A stretch of DNA of 45,957 nt from Bacteroidales bacterium UBA1064 (GCA_002316235.1 DCDD01000204.1:1-45957), one strand, 5' to 3'; positions 9,730-18,853 are shown, numbered from the stretch's first letter. The notes: a model not told the origin generated them from the sequence alone. Numbers and translations: made by a program.

Positions 9730-11961
9730 ATGCGTATTAGGAAGCTATCTGAAATTACACTTGCTGCCATTATGAGCTTAACCATACTTTCATGCAGTAA
9801 GACAACCATGCCATACTCCGATGTGGTTGACCAGAAGGTTGACTCTATTCTGATGCTGATGACTCTTGAGGAAAAAATCGGACAGTTAAACCTGGTTACC
9901 AGCGATATGGATGTTACTGGTCCATTCATTCGTAAGGGGTATGAGGAGGATATTGCAAAGGGTAGAGTTGGGGCCATATTTAATGCCTATGGCGCAGGCT
10001 ACACCCGTAAACTTCAGGAGCTGGCTGTTAATAATACCAGGCTCCGCATTCCGTTACTCTTTGGCTACGATGTGATTCATGGCCACAAAACCATATTCCC
10101 AGTTCCCATAGGCGAGGCCTCCAGCTGGGATTTAGAGGCCATTGAGCGTTCGGCTCGGGTAGCTGCCGAGGAGGCTTCGGCTCAAGGCCTACACTGGACT
10201 TTTGCCCCCATGTGCGACATTGCCCGCGACCCACGATGGGGGAGGGTTGTTGAGGGTTCGGGCGAGGATCCCCTGCTTGGATCACTCATAGCTCAGGCAA
10301 GGGTTAGAGGTTTTCAGGGAACCGACTTAAGTCAAACCAACACTATACTTGCTTGCGTGAAGCATTTTGCTGCTTATGGTGCAGCTCAGGCTGGCCGCGA
10401 CTACCATAGCGTTGATATGAGCGAACGACAGCTGCGTGAAGTTTACCTACCGCCATATAAGGCTGCTATTGATGCCGGCGCACTTTCGGTTATGTCCTCA
10501 TTCAACGACCTTAATGGCATCCCCGCCACAGCCAGTAAATACCTTATGACTGATATCCTCCGAAATGAGTGGGGTTTTCAGGGATTTGTGGTAACCGACT
10601 ACACCTCAATTATGGAGCTGCTCCACCATGGAGTTGCGGCCGATACCCTCGATGCAGCCCGCCTGGCTCTCAATGCCGGAATTGATATGGATATGCAGTC
10701 GGGATTCTACAACAGCGCCTTGTTGAAGCTTTTAAATGAAAAGAAAATCAACGAGGAGCAAATCAACCAGGCAGTTAGAAGGATTCTACGAATCAAATTC
10801 TTACTTGGTTTGTTTGACGACCCCTACCGGTACTGCTCTATCTCCAGGGAAAAGGAGACCCTTTTAAGTAATGATAACCTGTTGGCAGCTAGGGATATGG
10901 CTAAAAAATCCATTGTGCTGCTGAAAAACCAAAATAATCTGTTGCCACTCGACAAGAATATTAAAACCATAGCGGTGGTTGGTCCCCTTGCTAACAGCCA
11001 AAGGGATATGATGGGCAGCTGGTCGGCTGCAGGTGACTGGCCAAATTCGGTTACCCTTCTTGAGGGCATTAAGAACAAGATACCAGGTTCACAAATTCTA
11101 TACGCACAAGGCTGTGCTATAGACGATTCCAACACCGGTATGATTGATGAGGCCGTTAAAATTGCTAAACGTGCCGATGTTGTTATACTGGCAGTGGGAG
11201 AGGCTGCATGGATGACCGGTGAGGCCTCCAGCCGCGCCAGTCTTGACCTTCCAGGTGTTCAGCAGGAACTGGTTGAAAGGATTTACAGCACCGGCAAGCC
11301 TATTGTGGCTGTGCTGATGAACGGAAGACCCCTCACAATCGGCTGGATAGACCAGCACATACCCTCAATTCTGGAAACATGGTTTCTTGGAACTCAGGCC
11401 GGTAACGCCATCGCCGATGTCATATTTGGCGACTACAACCCTTCTGGTAAGCTTCCCATTACCTTCCCGCGTTCGGTTGGACAAATCCCCATTTACTACT
11501 CCATGCGAAGCACCGGTCGCCCTTTCGATGCAAACAATAAGTACACCTCAAAGTACCTCGACGAAAGCAACGATCCGCTCTACCCTTTTGGCTACGGATT
11601 AAGCTACACAACCTTCGATTACGGGGAGGTTGAGTTAAGCTCCAGTGAAATTACCGAGACCGATACTCTTGACATATCCGTAAGTGTTACGAATACCGGG
11701 AAGTACTATGGTCGAGAGATGGTGCAGCTCTACATTCATGATAATGTAGCCTCGGTTGCCCCACCCGTAAAGCTTCTTAAGCAATTTCAATTTGTTGACC
11801 TTAAACCCGGTGAGAGTAAAAAAATGGTATTCAAGCTTACCGTAAACGACTTAATGTTCTACCGGGATGATATGTCCTACGGATTTGAAAAGGGACAATT
11901 CACTGTATATATTGGTGGTAATTCGCGTGATGTAAGGACAGCGTTTTTTTCTTTAAATTAG
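9730..11961 (+). CDS. GH3 beta-glucosidase lipoprotein (putative beta-1,2-glucooligosaccharide hydrolase)
   Basis: This exo-acting GH3 enzyme should release glucose from the non-reducing end of imported oligosaccharides in the periplasm. A lipoprotein signal ends at Cys22 (LTILSCSKT). The (beta/alpha)8 domain covers about residues 35-360, with FGYDVIHGHKTIFPVPIG, APMCDIARDPRWGRVVEGSG and the nucleophile Asp290 in FVVTDYTSIM. The alpha/beta sandwich domain covers about 395-620 (AVGEAAWMTGEASSRASLDL), and a fibronectin-III-like domain lies near 650-735 (VTNTGKYYGREMVQLYI). At 743 aa it is full length, like BglX. It lies 15 bases downstream of the interrupted GH144 gene. Sophoro-oligosaccharide specificity is inferred only from the GH144 neighbours; the GH3 family also covers other beta-glucosides. 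Confidence 0.92.
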   Translation: MRIRKLSEITLAAIMSLTILSCSKTTMPYSDVVDQKVDSILMLMTLEEKIGQLNLVTSDMDVTGPFIRKGYEEDIAKGRVGAIFNAYGAGYTRKLQELAVNNTRLRIPLLFGYDVIHGHKTIFPVPIGEASSWDLEAIERSARVAAEEASAQGLHWTFAPMCDIARDPRWGRVVEGSGEDPLLGSLIAQARVRGFQGTDLSQTNTILACVKHFAAYGAAQAGRDYHSVDMSERQLREVYLPPYKAAIDAGALSVMSSFNDLNGIPATASKYLMTDILRNEWGFQGFVVTDYTSIMELLHHGVAADTLDAARLALNAGIDMDMQSGFYNSALLKLLNEKKINEEQINQAVRRILRIKFLLGLFDDPYRYCSISREKETLLSNDNLLAARDMAKKSIVLLKNQNNLLPLDKNIKTIAVVGPLANSQRDMMGSWSAAGDWPNSVTLLEGIKNKIPGSQILYAQGCAIDDSNTGMIDEAVKIAKRADVVILAVGEAAWMTGEASSRASLDLPGVQQELVERIYSTGKPIVAVLMNGRPLTIGWIDQHIPSILETWFLGTQAGNAIADVIFGDYNPSGKLPITFPRSVGQIPIYYSMRSTGRPFDANNKYTSKYLDESNDPLYPFGYGLSYTTFDYGEVELSSSEITETDTLDISVSVTNTGKYYGREMVQLYIHDNVASVAPPVKLLKQFQFVDLKPGESKKMVFKLTVNDLMFYRDDMSYGFEKGQFTVYIGGNSRDVRTAFFSLN

Positions 11962-11988
11962 AGTTTGTTTTAGGTTTGGTTTGGAGAA

Positions 11989-12019
11989 TAGGTGGAAGTA
12001 TATTCCACCTAATCTTTTA
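11989..12019. terminator. Hairpin terminator between convergent genes
   Basis: TAGGTGGAA (11989-11997) pairs with TTCCACCTA (12003-12011) around a five-base loop, followed by a weak T-rich tract. It lies just after the GH3 gene and before the end of the leftward phosphatase gene, so it probably ends the PUL transcript and may act both ways. Confidence 0.55.
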
Positions 12020-12108
12020 TTAGTGAATGGAGTAAGTGGGGTGAGCTATTTTACTACATTTTTTGAGATGGATTAGTTCGTGGTGAATGCAGCTGTTGAT
12101 TGAGTATT

Positions 12109-12816
12109 TCACCATTTATCCAGGCACTCTACGAAGTTAAGCTCCCACTTGTCAAGGTCAAGGGCAACCAGGTAGCCGGTACCGGGGAAAAGCATCCCCC
12201 TGTACACACAACCGGCATCCAACCCAAAAATTCGCCTGTTGGGCTGCTTGAGTTTGTCGGCTATCACATCTAGCGCTTCGGGGGTATGCCCATGTATTAT
12301 CCTGTAATCCTGCATAAAATCGTTTGGGGCATCGTCAAGCCTGCTCCAGAGCATGGCTTCTGTATCCTCCAGGGGATTGGCTGCGGTAATGTTCAGCCCG
12401 CCATGTACAAGAATGTACTTATCGTCAACGATGAAGTATTGCTTTAGCGAGGTGAAAAAGTCCAAATGTGCTTTAGGAAGAAAGCCCAAATGACCATCAT
12501 CATCAAAACCAAACATTTTAACGTAGCTTTTAATGGTGGCTTGACCCGAGTTGGCCTGCCAAAGGCATAGCTCCGACTCTCCCTTTACCGAGTCAAGCAT
12601 CATCTGCTCGTGGTTTCCAATAAGGCAGCTGATGGTGTAGCCCGATCTCATTAACCCAATGATGTACTCCACTACTGCCGAGCTATCGGGGCCCCTATCA
12701 ATGTAATCGCCCAGGAAGAAAAGCCTGTCCTGTAGCGATACCTTTAGCTTTCCTTCAATAAGCATCCTAAGGGTTTGTATGCAACCGTGAATATCGGAAA
12801 TGATGTAGGTGGCCAT
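12109..12816 (-). CDS. Calcineurin-like metallophosphatase (PrpA/PP1-type Ser/Thr phosphatase)
   Basis: This is a cytoplasmic metal-dependent phosphoesterase. The metal-binding motifs are all present in order: SDIHG near the N-terminus, GDYIDRGPDS, GNHEQM, then later histidines in LVHGGL and IIHGHTP. The length of 235 aa fits the small bacterial PP1-like phosphatases, which remove phosphate from Ser/Thr/Tyr proteins. Diadenosine tetraphosphatase (ApaH) is a related but less likely alternative. No signal peptide is present. It is a single-gene leftward unit, convergent with the PUL and divergent from the Rnf operon, and the -7 box at 12834-12841 is well placed to drive it. Confidence 0.85.
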   Translation of the reverse strand: MATYIISDIHGCIQTLRMLIEGKLKVSLQDRLFFLGDYIDRGPDSSAVVEYIIGLMRSGYTISCLIGNHEQMMLDSVKGESELCLWQANSGQATIKSYVKMFGFDDDGHLGFLPKAHLDFFTSLKQYFIVDDKYILVHGGLNITAANPLEDTEAMLWSRLDDAPNDFMQDYRIIHGHTPEALDVIADKLKQPNRRIFGLDAGCVYRGMLFPGTGYLVALDLDKWELNFVECLDKW

Positions 12817-12833
12817 GGAAGTAATATTCTATT

Positions 12834-12841
12834 CAAATGTA
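12834..12841 (-). promoter_or_regulatory. Candidate -7 box for the metallophosphatase gene
   Basis: On the minus strand this reads TACATTTG, an exact match to TAnnTTTG, 17 bases before the ATG at 12816. No clear -33 element was found. Confidence 0.5.
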
Positions 12842-13069
12842 CACGACATTTTTTTAACATGCTGATGAATTTTTAAATTATTGAATGATTTTTTGGTCTG
12901 AAGCAGATAAGGCTTATTTTTAACTAGTTTTTACCAGCTTCAACCATGTTTTCAGGGTGATATTTTCATTTTTTTAGGATTTAGAAAACTTTTTAGGCGG
13001 GTGCTATTTAGAATCGTTTTAAATTGTAGCGCTGTAAAACAAAAATGGATAATGGTATATAAAGAAGTT

Positions 13070-13077
13070 TATTTTTG
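13070..13077 (+). promoter_or_regulatory. Candidate -7 box for the Rnf operon
   Basis: TATTTTTG matches TAnnTTTG and lies 23 bases before the ATG of the rseC-like gene. The -33 element is not obvious. Confidence 0.45.
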
Positions 13078-13100
13078 TAGCTGTTATTATTTATTTAGAA

Positions 13101-13526
13101 ATGCCTTCAGGAAATAATGTAGTTGAGCATCTGGGACGTGTTGATGCCATAACAAATAACGACATCCGGGTTGTTATAACCAGCCAGTCTGCATGCGAGT
13201 CGTGCCATGCCCGGGGCGCATGTCTGGCTTCGGAAAGCAAGGAAAAGTTTATTGTAGTTACTATACCCAACCATAATTTTATTGTAGGCGAACCTGTTAA
13301 GGTTCTACTTAAGGAATCCTTAGGATTTCGTGCCCTTTTTTTGGGTTATGTTCTTCCATTGCTTGTTGTTCTCACAACCCTTTTCACGCTGAGCGCAGCC
13401 GGTATGTCCGAAAAGGACGCCGGTTTACTTTCGCTGGCAGTCTTGGCTCCCTACTACCTTGGGCTTTATATTTTTAGAAAGAAGATTGCAAGGAAGTTTG
13501 AATTTGGAATTGAAAAAATTTCATAA
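13101..13526 (+). CDS. rseC: RseC/MucC-family membrane protein (SoxR-reducing-type)
   Basis: This is a small inner-membrane protein of the SoxR-reducing system RseC family. A Cys-containing N-terminal region (SACESCHARGACLAS) precedes two hydrophobic segments at about residues 75-95 and 100-118 (ALFLGYVLPLLVVLTTLFTL, then LLSLAVLAPYYLGLYIF). The length of 141 aa is normal. It is the first gene of the Rnf operon, 12 bases before rnfB, an arrangement common in Bacteroidota. The exact role is not established; by position and Cys motif it may help assemble or tune the Rnf complex. Confidence 0.85.
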   Translation: MPSGNNVVEHLGRVDAITNNDIRVVITSQSACESCHARGACLASESKEKFIVVTIPNHNFIVGEPVKVLLKESLGFRALFLGYVLPLLVVLTTLFTLSAAGMSEKDAGLLSLAVLAPYYLGLYIFRKKIARKFEFGIEKIS

Positions 13527-13538
13527 TAAAAACATCGT

Positions 13539-14405
13539 ATGAGTTCAGTTCTTACTACGTCTATTTTAATGCTCACGATTTTGGGGGTTGTTTTAGCCGT
13601 AATCCTTTATGTTGTTGCGCAAAAGTTTAAGGTAGAAGAAGATCCCAGGATTGATGAGGTTGAAGCCCTGCTGCCAGGTGCCAACTGCGGCGGATGTGGT
13701 TATCCCGGGTGCAGGGGGTTGGCCGATGCGCTTGTTAAGGCAGACGATATCAGCGCGATTTCTTGCCCTGTTGGCGGTAACGAAACCATGAGAAAGGTGG
13801 CTGCCATACTTGGTAAAGCAGTTGAGGACAAGGATCCGCAAATTGCCGTAGTGCGTTGTTCGGGAAGCCCCCAAAACAGGACGCGAGTTGTAGAGTATAA
13901 CGGAATATCTTCTTGCAAATTTGCATCCACACTTTACAGCGGCGATACGGGTTGCCAATTCGGATGCTTAGGTCTTGGCGACTGTGTTGCGGTTTGCAAG
14001 TTTGATGCCATCTATATTGACCCCGTTTCCCTTCTTCCGGTTATAGACGAGGAGAAGTGCACTGCTTGTGGGGCATGCGTAAAGGCATGTCCAAAATTAC
14101 TTATAGAGCTGCGGAAAAAGGGGCCAAAGGGCAAGCGAATTTTCGTGTCGTGCATGAATACCGACAAGGGTGGTGTTGCACGTAAGTACTGCAGCGTTGC
14201 ATGCATTGGGTGTTTCAAGTGCGTGAAGGTTTGCCCTTACGAGGCCATCACCCTGGAGAATAACCTGGCCTACATTGATGCCAACAAGTGCAAGCTTTGC
14301 AGGAAGTGCGTGGAAGAATGCCCAACCGATTCCATTTTGGAGGTAAACTTCCCTCCACGCAAGCCGAAGGTTGAGGAACAAGCCCAGAACGCAGTAACCA
14401 GCTAG
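13539..14405 (+). CDS. rnfB: Rnf complex subunit B, iron-sulfur electron-transfer protein
   Basis: This subunit accepts electrons from ferredoxin and passes them into the membrane Rnf complex. One N-terminal transmembrane helix (about residues 7-27) is followed by the [4Fe-4S] domain GANCGGCGYPGC (Cys50, Cys53, Cys58 and a fourth Cys near 75). Ferredoxin-type motifs follow: CKFDAIYID, CTACGACVKACPK, CIGCFKCVKVCPYEAI and CKLCRKCVEECPTDSI, so several cubane clusters are predicted. At 288 aa it is typical of the longer clostridial/Bacteroidota RnfB. It lies between rseC and rnfC in one operon. Confidence 0.96.
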   Translation: MSSVLTTSILMLTILGVVLAVILYVVAQKFKVEEDPRIDEVEALLPGANCGGCGYPGCRGLADALVKADDISAISCPVGGNETMRKVAAILGKAVEDKDPQIAVVRCSGSPQNRTRVVEYNGISSCKFASTLYSGDTGCQFGCLGLGDCVAVCKFDAIYIDPVSLLPVIDEEKCTACGACVKACPKLLIELRKKGPKGKRIFVSCMNTDKGGVARKYCSVACIGCFKCVKVCPYEAITLENNLAYIDANKCKLCRKCVEECPTDSILEVNFPPRKPKVEEQAQNAVTS

Positions 14406-14447
14406 CATAAGCCATATCAAACTTAATTTTAAAAAAAATTGCTAAAC

Positions 14448-15779
14448 GTGTTGAAAACATTTAAAAAGGGGGGAGTTCATCCACCTGAAAATAAGATTTC
14501 AGCAGCTCAACCGGTTGAGGTTTTGCCTCTTCCGGCTAAAGTCATCATTCCTCTGTCGCAGCATATAGGTGCCCCGGCAGAGGCGATGGTAGCCAAAGGC
14601 GATAGGGTAAAAACCGGACAACTCATAGCCAAAAGCGCTGGCTTTGTGTCGGCCAATATCCATTCAACTGTTTCAGGAATAGTAGAGTCCCTTGAACCCG
14701 TGATGGATAGTTCAGGCTATAAACGGCCTGCCATAACCATCAACGTTGAGGGAGATGATTGGGAGCCTTCAGTTGACCGTTCTCCCAACTTAAAGAAGGA
14801 AATAACCCTTTCGGCTCAGGATATTATAAAAAAAATAGCGGAGGCCGGTATTGTGGGCCTTGGCGGTGCAACATTTCCAACCCATGTAAAGCTTTCCGTT
14901 CCCGCAGGCAAGAAGGCTGAAATGCTGGTGATTAATGGTGTTGAGTGTGAACCCTTTCTTACCTCTGATCATAGGCTGATGCTCGAGAAAGGCCACGAGC
15001 TTATGATTGGCATTCAGATTTTGATGAAAGCTCTGAATGTGCCTAAGGCTATGGTTGGTATTGAGGCGAATAAGCCCGATGCTGTATCCCATCTCCAATC
15101 ACTGGCCAAGTCATACAGCGGAATAGAGGTTCAACCTCTAAAGGTGAAGTACCCTCAGGGTGGCGAAAAACAGCTTATTAAGGCGCTTACCGGCCGTGAG
15201 GTTCCTTCGGGTGGATTGCCAATTGATATAGGTGCAGTTGTTCATAACGTGGGCACAGCCCTTGCAGTTTACGAGGCGGTGCAGAAAAATAAGCCGCTGG
15301 TTGAGCGCATTGTTACCGTTACGGGTAAAAATCTTGCCCATCCATCAAACTTTTTGGTAAGAATTGGAACGCCAGTTTCGGCACTGATCGCCGCTGCAGG
15401 TGGCCTACCAGATGATACAGGTAAGGTGGTGAGCGGTGGCCCCATGATGGGAAAGGCAGTTAGCTCCATTGATGTGCCCGTTACGAAAGGAACTTCGGGA
15501 ATATTGGTAATTCCTGCTGCCGAATCAAAACGTAAACCCGAAGGTGTTTGCATTAGGTGTGCCAAGTGCGTTTCTGTTTGCCCTATGGGGTTGGAGCCCT
15601 ACTTGCTTTACCGGCTGGGGCAGCGAATGCAGTATAGCCAAATGGAGGTAGAGCGTGTGCTCGATTGCATGGAGTGCGGTTCTTGCAGCTTTGAGTGTCC
15701 GGCTAACTTGTTTTTGCTCGACTTTATCAGGCTAGGCAAGGTTGAGGTAGGCAAAATTGTTAGGGAGCGGAAAAATTAA
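14448..15779 (+). CDS. rnfC: Rnf complex subunit C, NADH/FMN-binding subunit
   Basis: This peripheral subunit holds the NAD+ site and FMN of the Rnf complex. The start is set at GTG 14448, which gives MLKTFKKGGVHPPENK, the usual RnfC N-terminus. An upstream in-frame TTG at 14439 adds three residues with no family support. Nucleotide-binding features include GIVGLGGATFPTHVKL and VINGVECEPFLTSDHRLML, as in the NuoF-like fold. Two [4Fe-4S] motifs lie near the C-terminus (CIRCAKCVSVCPMGL and CMECGSCSFECPANL). At 443 aa it is the short form without a long C-terminal extension. Confidence 0.96.
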   Translation: MLKTFKKGGVHPPENKISAAQPVEVLPLPAKVIIPLSQHIGAPAEAMVAKGDRVKTGQLIAKSAGFVSANIHSTVSGIVESLEPVMDSSGYKRPAITINVEGDDWEPSVDRSPNLKKEITLSAQDIIKKIAEAGIVGLGGATFPTHVKLSVPAGKKAEMLVINGVECEPFLTSDHRLMLEKGHELMIGIQILMKALNVPKAMVGIEANKPDAVSHLQSLAKSYSGIEVQPLKVKYPQGGEKQLIKALTGREVPSGGLPIDIGAVVHNVGTALAVYEAVQKNKPLVERIVTVTGKNLAHPSNFLVRIGTPVSALIAAAGGLPDDTGKVVSGGPMMGKAVSSIDVPVTKGTSGILVIPAAESKRKPEGVCIRCAKCVSVCPMGLEPYLLYRLGQRMQYSQMEVERVLDCMECGSCSFECPANLFLLDFIRLGKVEVGKIVRERKN

Positions 15780-15816
15780 CATTTAAAGTATATACTGACA
15801 GTAACCTTTTAAACGA

Positions 15817-16821
15817 ATGGATAATCGTTTTGTAGTTTCACCATCGCCCCATGTGCATAGCGGCAAATCGACCAGCCAGCTGATGCTGAATGTGGTTTTA
15901 GCGCTGATGCCGGCGTTTGCCGTTTCCATTTACTACTTTGGCGTGGGAGCCATAATTGTTACTCTAATATCGGTTCTTTCGTGCGTGCTATTCGAGTACC
16001 TGATTCAGAAGTTTATTTTCAAGGTTAAGCCGACAATATCCGATTGCTCTGCGGTTGTAACGGGTTTGCTGCTGGCATTTAACGTTCCGAGCAATCTGCC
16101 GTGGTACATTATAGTGCTGGGAAGCCTCTTTGCAATTGGCGTTGCCAAGATGAGCTTCGGAGGGCTGGGCAATAATATTTTCAACCCGGCCATTGCCGCA
16201 CGAATTTTCCTGCTGATATCCTTTCCGGTGCAAATGACCAGCTGGCCGCTACCGGTTACCTCTCGTTTACAGTATATTGATGCTATTACCGGTCCAACCC
16301 CTTTGGCTATTATTAAGGAGGGGGTTAAGAATGGCCAAACCATTTCGCAAATGGCCGACAGCATTCCTTCCCACATGCAGCTTTTCATGGGCTTGATGGG
16401 TGGCTCGTTGGGGGAGATTGCTGCTTTCGCCTTGCTTATTGGGTTTGCATGGCTTCTCATTACCCGCGTAATTACCTGGCATATTCCGGTATCAATTTTT
16501 ACTACCATTTTCGTATTCACAGGAATTTTATGGCTTATCAACCCCGGTATCTATGCCGACCCGGTTTTCCACCTCCTTACCGGTGGTGTGATGCTGGGGG
16601 CTATATTCATGGCCACCGACTATGTTACCTCACCCATGCATCCCAAAGGCATGTGGATATACGGAATAGGTATTGGCGCGCTTACTGTGATAATAAGGGT
16701 TTGGGGCTCGTACCCTGAGGGAGTTTCGTTTGCCATTCTGATTATGAACGCTTTCGTACCCCTTATCAACCGATTCGTAAAGCCAAAACGTTTTGGTGCA
16801 GCAGCAATAAGCGGTAAATAG
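15817..16821 (+). CDS. rnfD: Rnf complex subunit D, flavinylated membrane subunit
   Basis: This is a multi-spanning integral membrane subunit that carries covalently bound FMN and forms part of the ion path. Many hydrophobic segments are visible across the 334 aa. Family-typical stretches include VVTGLLLAFNVPSNLPWYI, GGLGNNIFNPAIAARIFLL and GAIFMATDYVTSPMHPKG. The flavinylation site should be Thr161 in AITGPTPLAI; the usual motif is (S/T)GATPL, and here a Pro replaces the Ala before the acceptor Thr. The gene lies 37 bases after rnfC and 24 before rnfG. Confidence 0.96.
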   Translation: MDNRFVVSPSPHVHSGKSTSQLMLNVVLALMPAFAVSIYYFGVGAIIVTLISVLSCVLFEYLIQKFIFKVKPTISDCSAVVTGLLLAFNVPSNLPWYIIVLGSLFAIGVAKMSFGGLGNNIFNPAIAARIFLLISFPVQMTSWPLPVTSRLQYIDAITGPTPLAIIKEGVKNGQTISQMADSIPSHMQLFMGLMGGSLGEIAAFALLIGFAWLLITRVITWHIPVSIFTTIFVFTGILWLINPGIYADPVFHLLTGGVMLGAIFMATDYVTSPMHPKGMWIYGIGIGALTVIIRVWGSYPEGVSFAILIMNAFVPLINRFVKPKRFGAAAISGK

Positions 16822-16845
16822 CATGTAAAACTTAAACATCAAAAT

Positions 16846-17424
16846 ATGTCCGGTGTAGAATCATCATTTAAGAATATGACCATTTCCCTGCTGGCGATTA
16901 CCCTTGTTGCATCTGCCGGATTGGGGCTGGTTTATAAATCAACCAAGGATCCTATTGCAGCCGCTCAGGTGGCTAAGGTGAACAACGCTATTAAGGCGGT
17001 TGTTCCCGAATTTGACAACCAACCATCCAACGAAGCATACACTGTAAAGGCCGATGGTGATGATTTGTTTTTCTATCCCGCCTCCAAGAATGGCCAGCTT
17101 GTGGGCGTAGCGGTTAAAACATTCAGCAACAATGGCTTTGGTGGAAGAATTGAGCTGATGGTCGGCTTTTTACCCGATGGAACCATCAACAAGATTACTG
17201 TAATTTCTCACAAGGAAACTCCCGGTTTGGGTGATAAGATAGACCCAGGAAAGTCCGATTTTTCCGTTCAATTCGAGGGTAAAAATCCGGAAACTTTCAA
17301 GGTTATGGTGAAGAAGGATGGGGGCGACGTTGATGCCATAACTGCTTCAACCATCTCGTCCAGAGCCTTTTGCGATGCAGTTAACCGCGCCTACAAAGCT
17401 TTTAAGGAAGGGGGTAGAAAATGA
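16846..17424 (+). CDS. rnfG: Rnf complex subunit G, periplasmic flavinylated subunit
   Basis: This subunit has one N-terminal transmembrane helix (about residues 9-27) and a periplasmic FMN-binding domain (PF04205). The family sequence KETPGLGDKI is present, and the flavinylation motif is DAITASTISS, placing the acceptor at Thr169. The 192-aa length is standard. Its stop overlaps the rnfE start by four bases (ATGA at 17421-17424), implying translational coupling. Confidence 0.95.
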   Translation: MSGVESSFKNMTISLLAITLVASAGLGLVYKSTKDPIAAAQVAKVNNAIKAVVPEFDNQPSNEAYTVKADGDDLFFYPASKNGQLVGVAVKTFSNNGFGGRIELMVGFLPDGTINKITVISHKETPGLGDKIDPGKSDFSVQFEGKNPETFKVMVKKDGGDVDAITASTISSRAFCDAVNRAYKAFKEGGRK

Positions 17425-18002
17425 GCGCATGGAGCAACCTTACGAGGGGTATTATCAGGGAAAACCCAACCTTTGTAATAGTGCTGGGGATGTGTCCCAC
17501 CCTGGCCACCACCACTTCTGCTATTAACGGGCTAGGCATGGGGCTGGCCACCACCTTTGTGCTGTTGGGATCAAATGTTGTAATCTCCATGATTGCACGT
17601 TTTATCCCCGACAAGGTTAGAATTCCCTCCTACATTGTGGTAATTGCCACATTTGTTACTATAGTTGACCTGCTTATGCAAGCCTACACGCAGTCGCTCT
17701 ATGAAACCCTGGGAATTTTTATACCTCTAATTGTGGTTAACTGCATTGTTCTGGGTCGTGCTGAGGCATTTGCCCGAAAGAATAGCGTGCTCGATTCAGC
17801 GATGGATGGGTTGGGAATGGGAATTGGATTCACCATGGCCCTTACGCTGTTGGGCTCAATTAGGGAAATGCTGGGAAACGGATCGCTGTTCAACTACAAG
17901 TTTATTCCGGGTGATGCCATTCTGGTTTTCATCCTTTCGCCGGGTGCATTTATTGCCCTGGCATACCTGATTGCCCTATTCAACAAGTTTGTTAAAAAGT
18001 AG
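17421..18002 (+). CDS. rnfE: Rnf complex subunit E, integral membrane protein
   Basis: This six-helix membrane subunit pairs with RnfA in a pseudo-symmetric core. Cys25 (GMCPTLA) and Cys108 (NCIVLGRAEAF) are the conserved residues that, with the RnfA pair, hold an intramembrane iron-sulfur cluster in solved Rnf/Nqr complexes. The 193-aa length is typical. It begins inside the rnfG stop, and rnfA follows nine bases after its own stop. Confidence 0.96.
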   Translation: MSAWSNLTRGIIRENPTFVIVLGMCPTLATTTSAINGLGMGLATTFVLLGSNVVISMIARFIPDKVRIPSYIVVIATFVTIVDLLMQAYTQSLYETLGIFIPLIVVNCIVLGRAEAFARKNSVLDSAMDGLGMGIGFTMALTLLGSIREMLGNGSLFNYKFIPGDAILVFILSPGAFIALAYLIALFNKFVKK

Positions 18003-18011
18003 GAGGCTGTT

Positions 18012-18587
18012 ATGGAATACCTGATAATTATTATTGCTGCAATATTTGTCAATAACGTTGTACTGTCGCAATTTTTAGGAATTTGCCCATTCCTGGGGGT
18101 TTCATCAAAAATCAACACGTCAGTTGGAATGGGGGGAGCCGTGGTGTTTGTCATGGTGCTGTCAACCATTGTAACCTATCTCCTTCAGCAATACGTGTTA
18201 AACCCCTTGAACATAGGGTATATGCAAACCATTGTTTTCATTCTGGTTATTGCCGCCCTGGTTCAAATGGTGGAAATAATTCTAAAAAAGATTAGTCCTT
18301 CCCTATACCAGGCGCTGGGAATTTTCCTACCGCTCATTTCAACCAACTGCGCAGTGCTGGGAACAGCAATACTGGTCATAAAGCATAACTATAACCTGCT
18401 CGAAGGAGTTGTTTTTACGGCTGCAACCGCTGTCGGTTTTGGTTTTGCCCTGGTAATTATGGCCGGCATTCGCGAGCAGATGGAGCTTGCCAATATCCCT
18501 AAGGGTATGAAGGGAATTCCCATTGCGCTGCTTACAGCAGGAATTCTTTCGCTTGCATTCATGGGATTTGCCGGAATAGTCAAGTAG
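18012..18587 (+). CDS. rnfA: Rnf complex subunit A, integral membrane protein
   Basis: This six-helix subunit is homologous to RnfE, with the matching Cys25 (LGICPFLG) and Cys113 (NCAVLGTAILV). Other family features are FVNNVVLSQFLG and ALGIFLPLISTN. It is the last gene of the rseC-rnfBCDGEA operon. No clear terminator follows in the 266 bases before the next gene. Confidence 0.96.
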   Translation: MEYLIIIIAAIFVNNVVLSQFLGICPFLGVSSKINTSVGMGGAVVFVMVLSTIVTYLLQQYVLNPLNIGYMQTIVFILVIAALVQMVEIILKKISPSLYQALGIFLPLISTNCAVLGTAILVIKHNYNLLEGVVFTAATAVGFGFALVIMAGIREQMELANIPKGMKGIPIALLTAGILSLAFMGFAGIVK

Positions 18588-18853
18588 GGTGGGACAAGCT
18601 GCATTCCCTCGAACCCAATTTGGTTTAAGGTAAAAGCTTGGCATTGAGTGTCATTTAACTTCTGTTGCCCTTACCATTATTCCTAATGGCGCTGTGTGCT
18701 TCCTACCAGCCTATACCTGGCAAAACCAACCTGCAATTAAGCGGTACACTTTTCTAACATGGCAGGCAATCCGTTTTAAACCTTTTTTAACAGTTCAAAT
18801 CATATTAAAACGTGCATCATGGACTACCTTAGCAGATTAAGTAGGGGGTAACC

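Noticed and set aside
14439..14447. TTG 14439 as the rnfC start
   Set aside because: GTG 14448 gives the family N-terminus MLKTF...GG.HPPENK exactly; the extra residues have no support.
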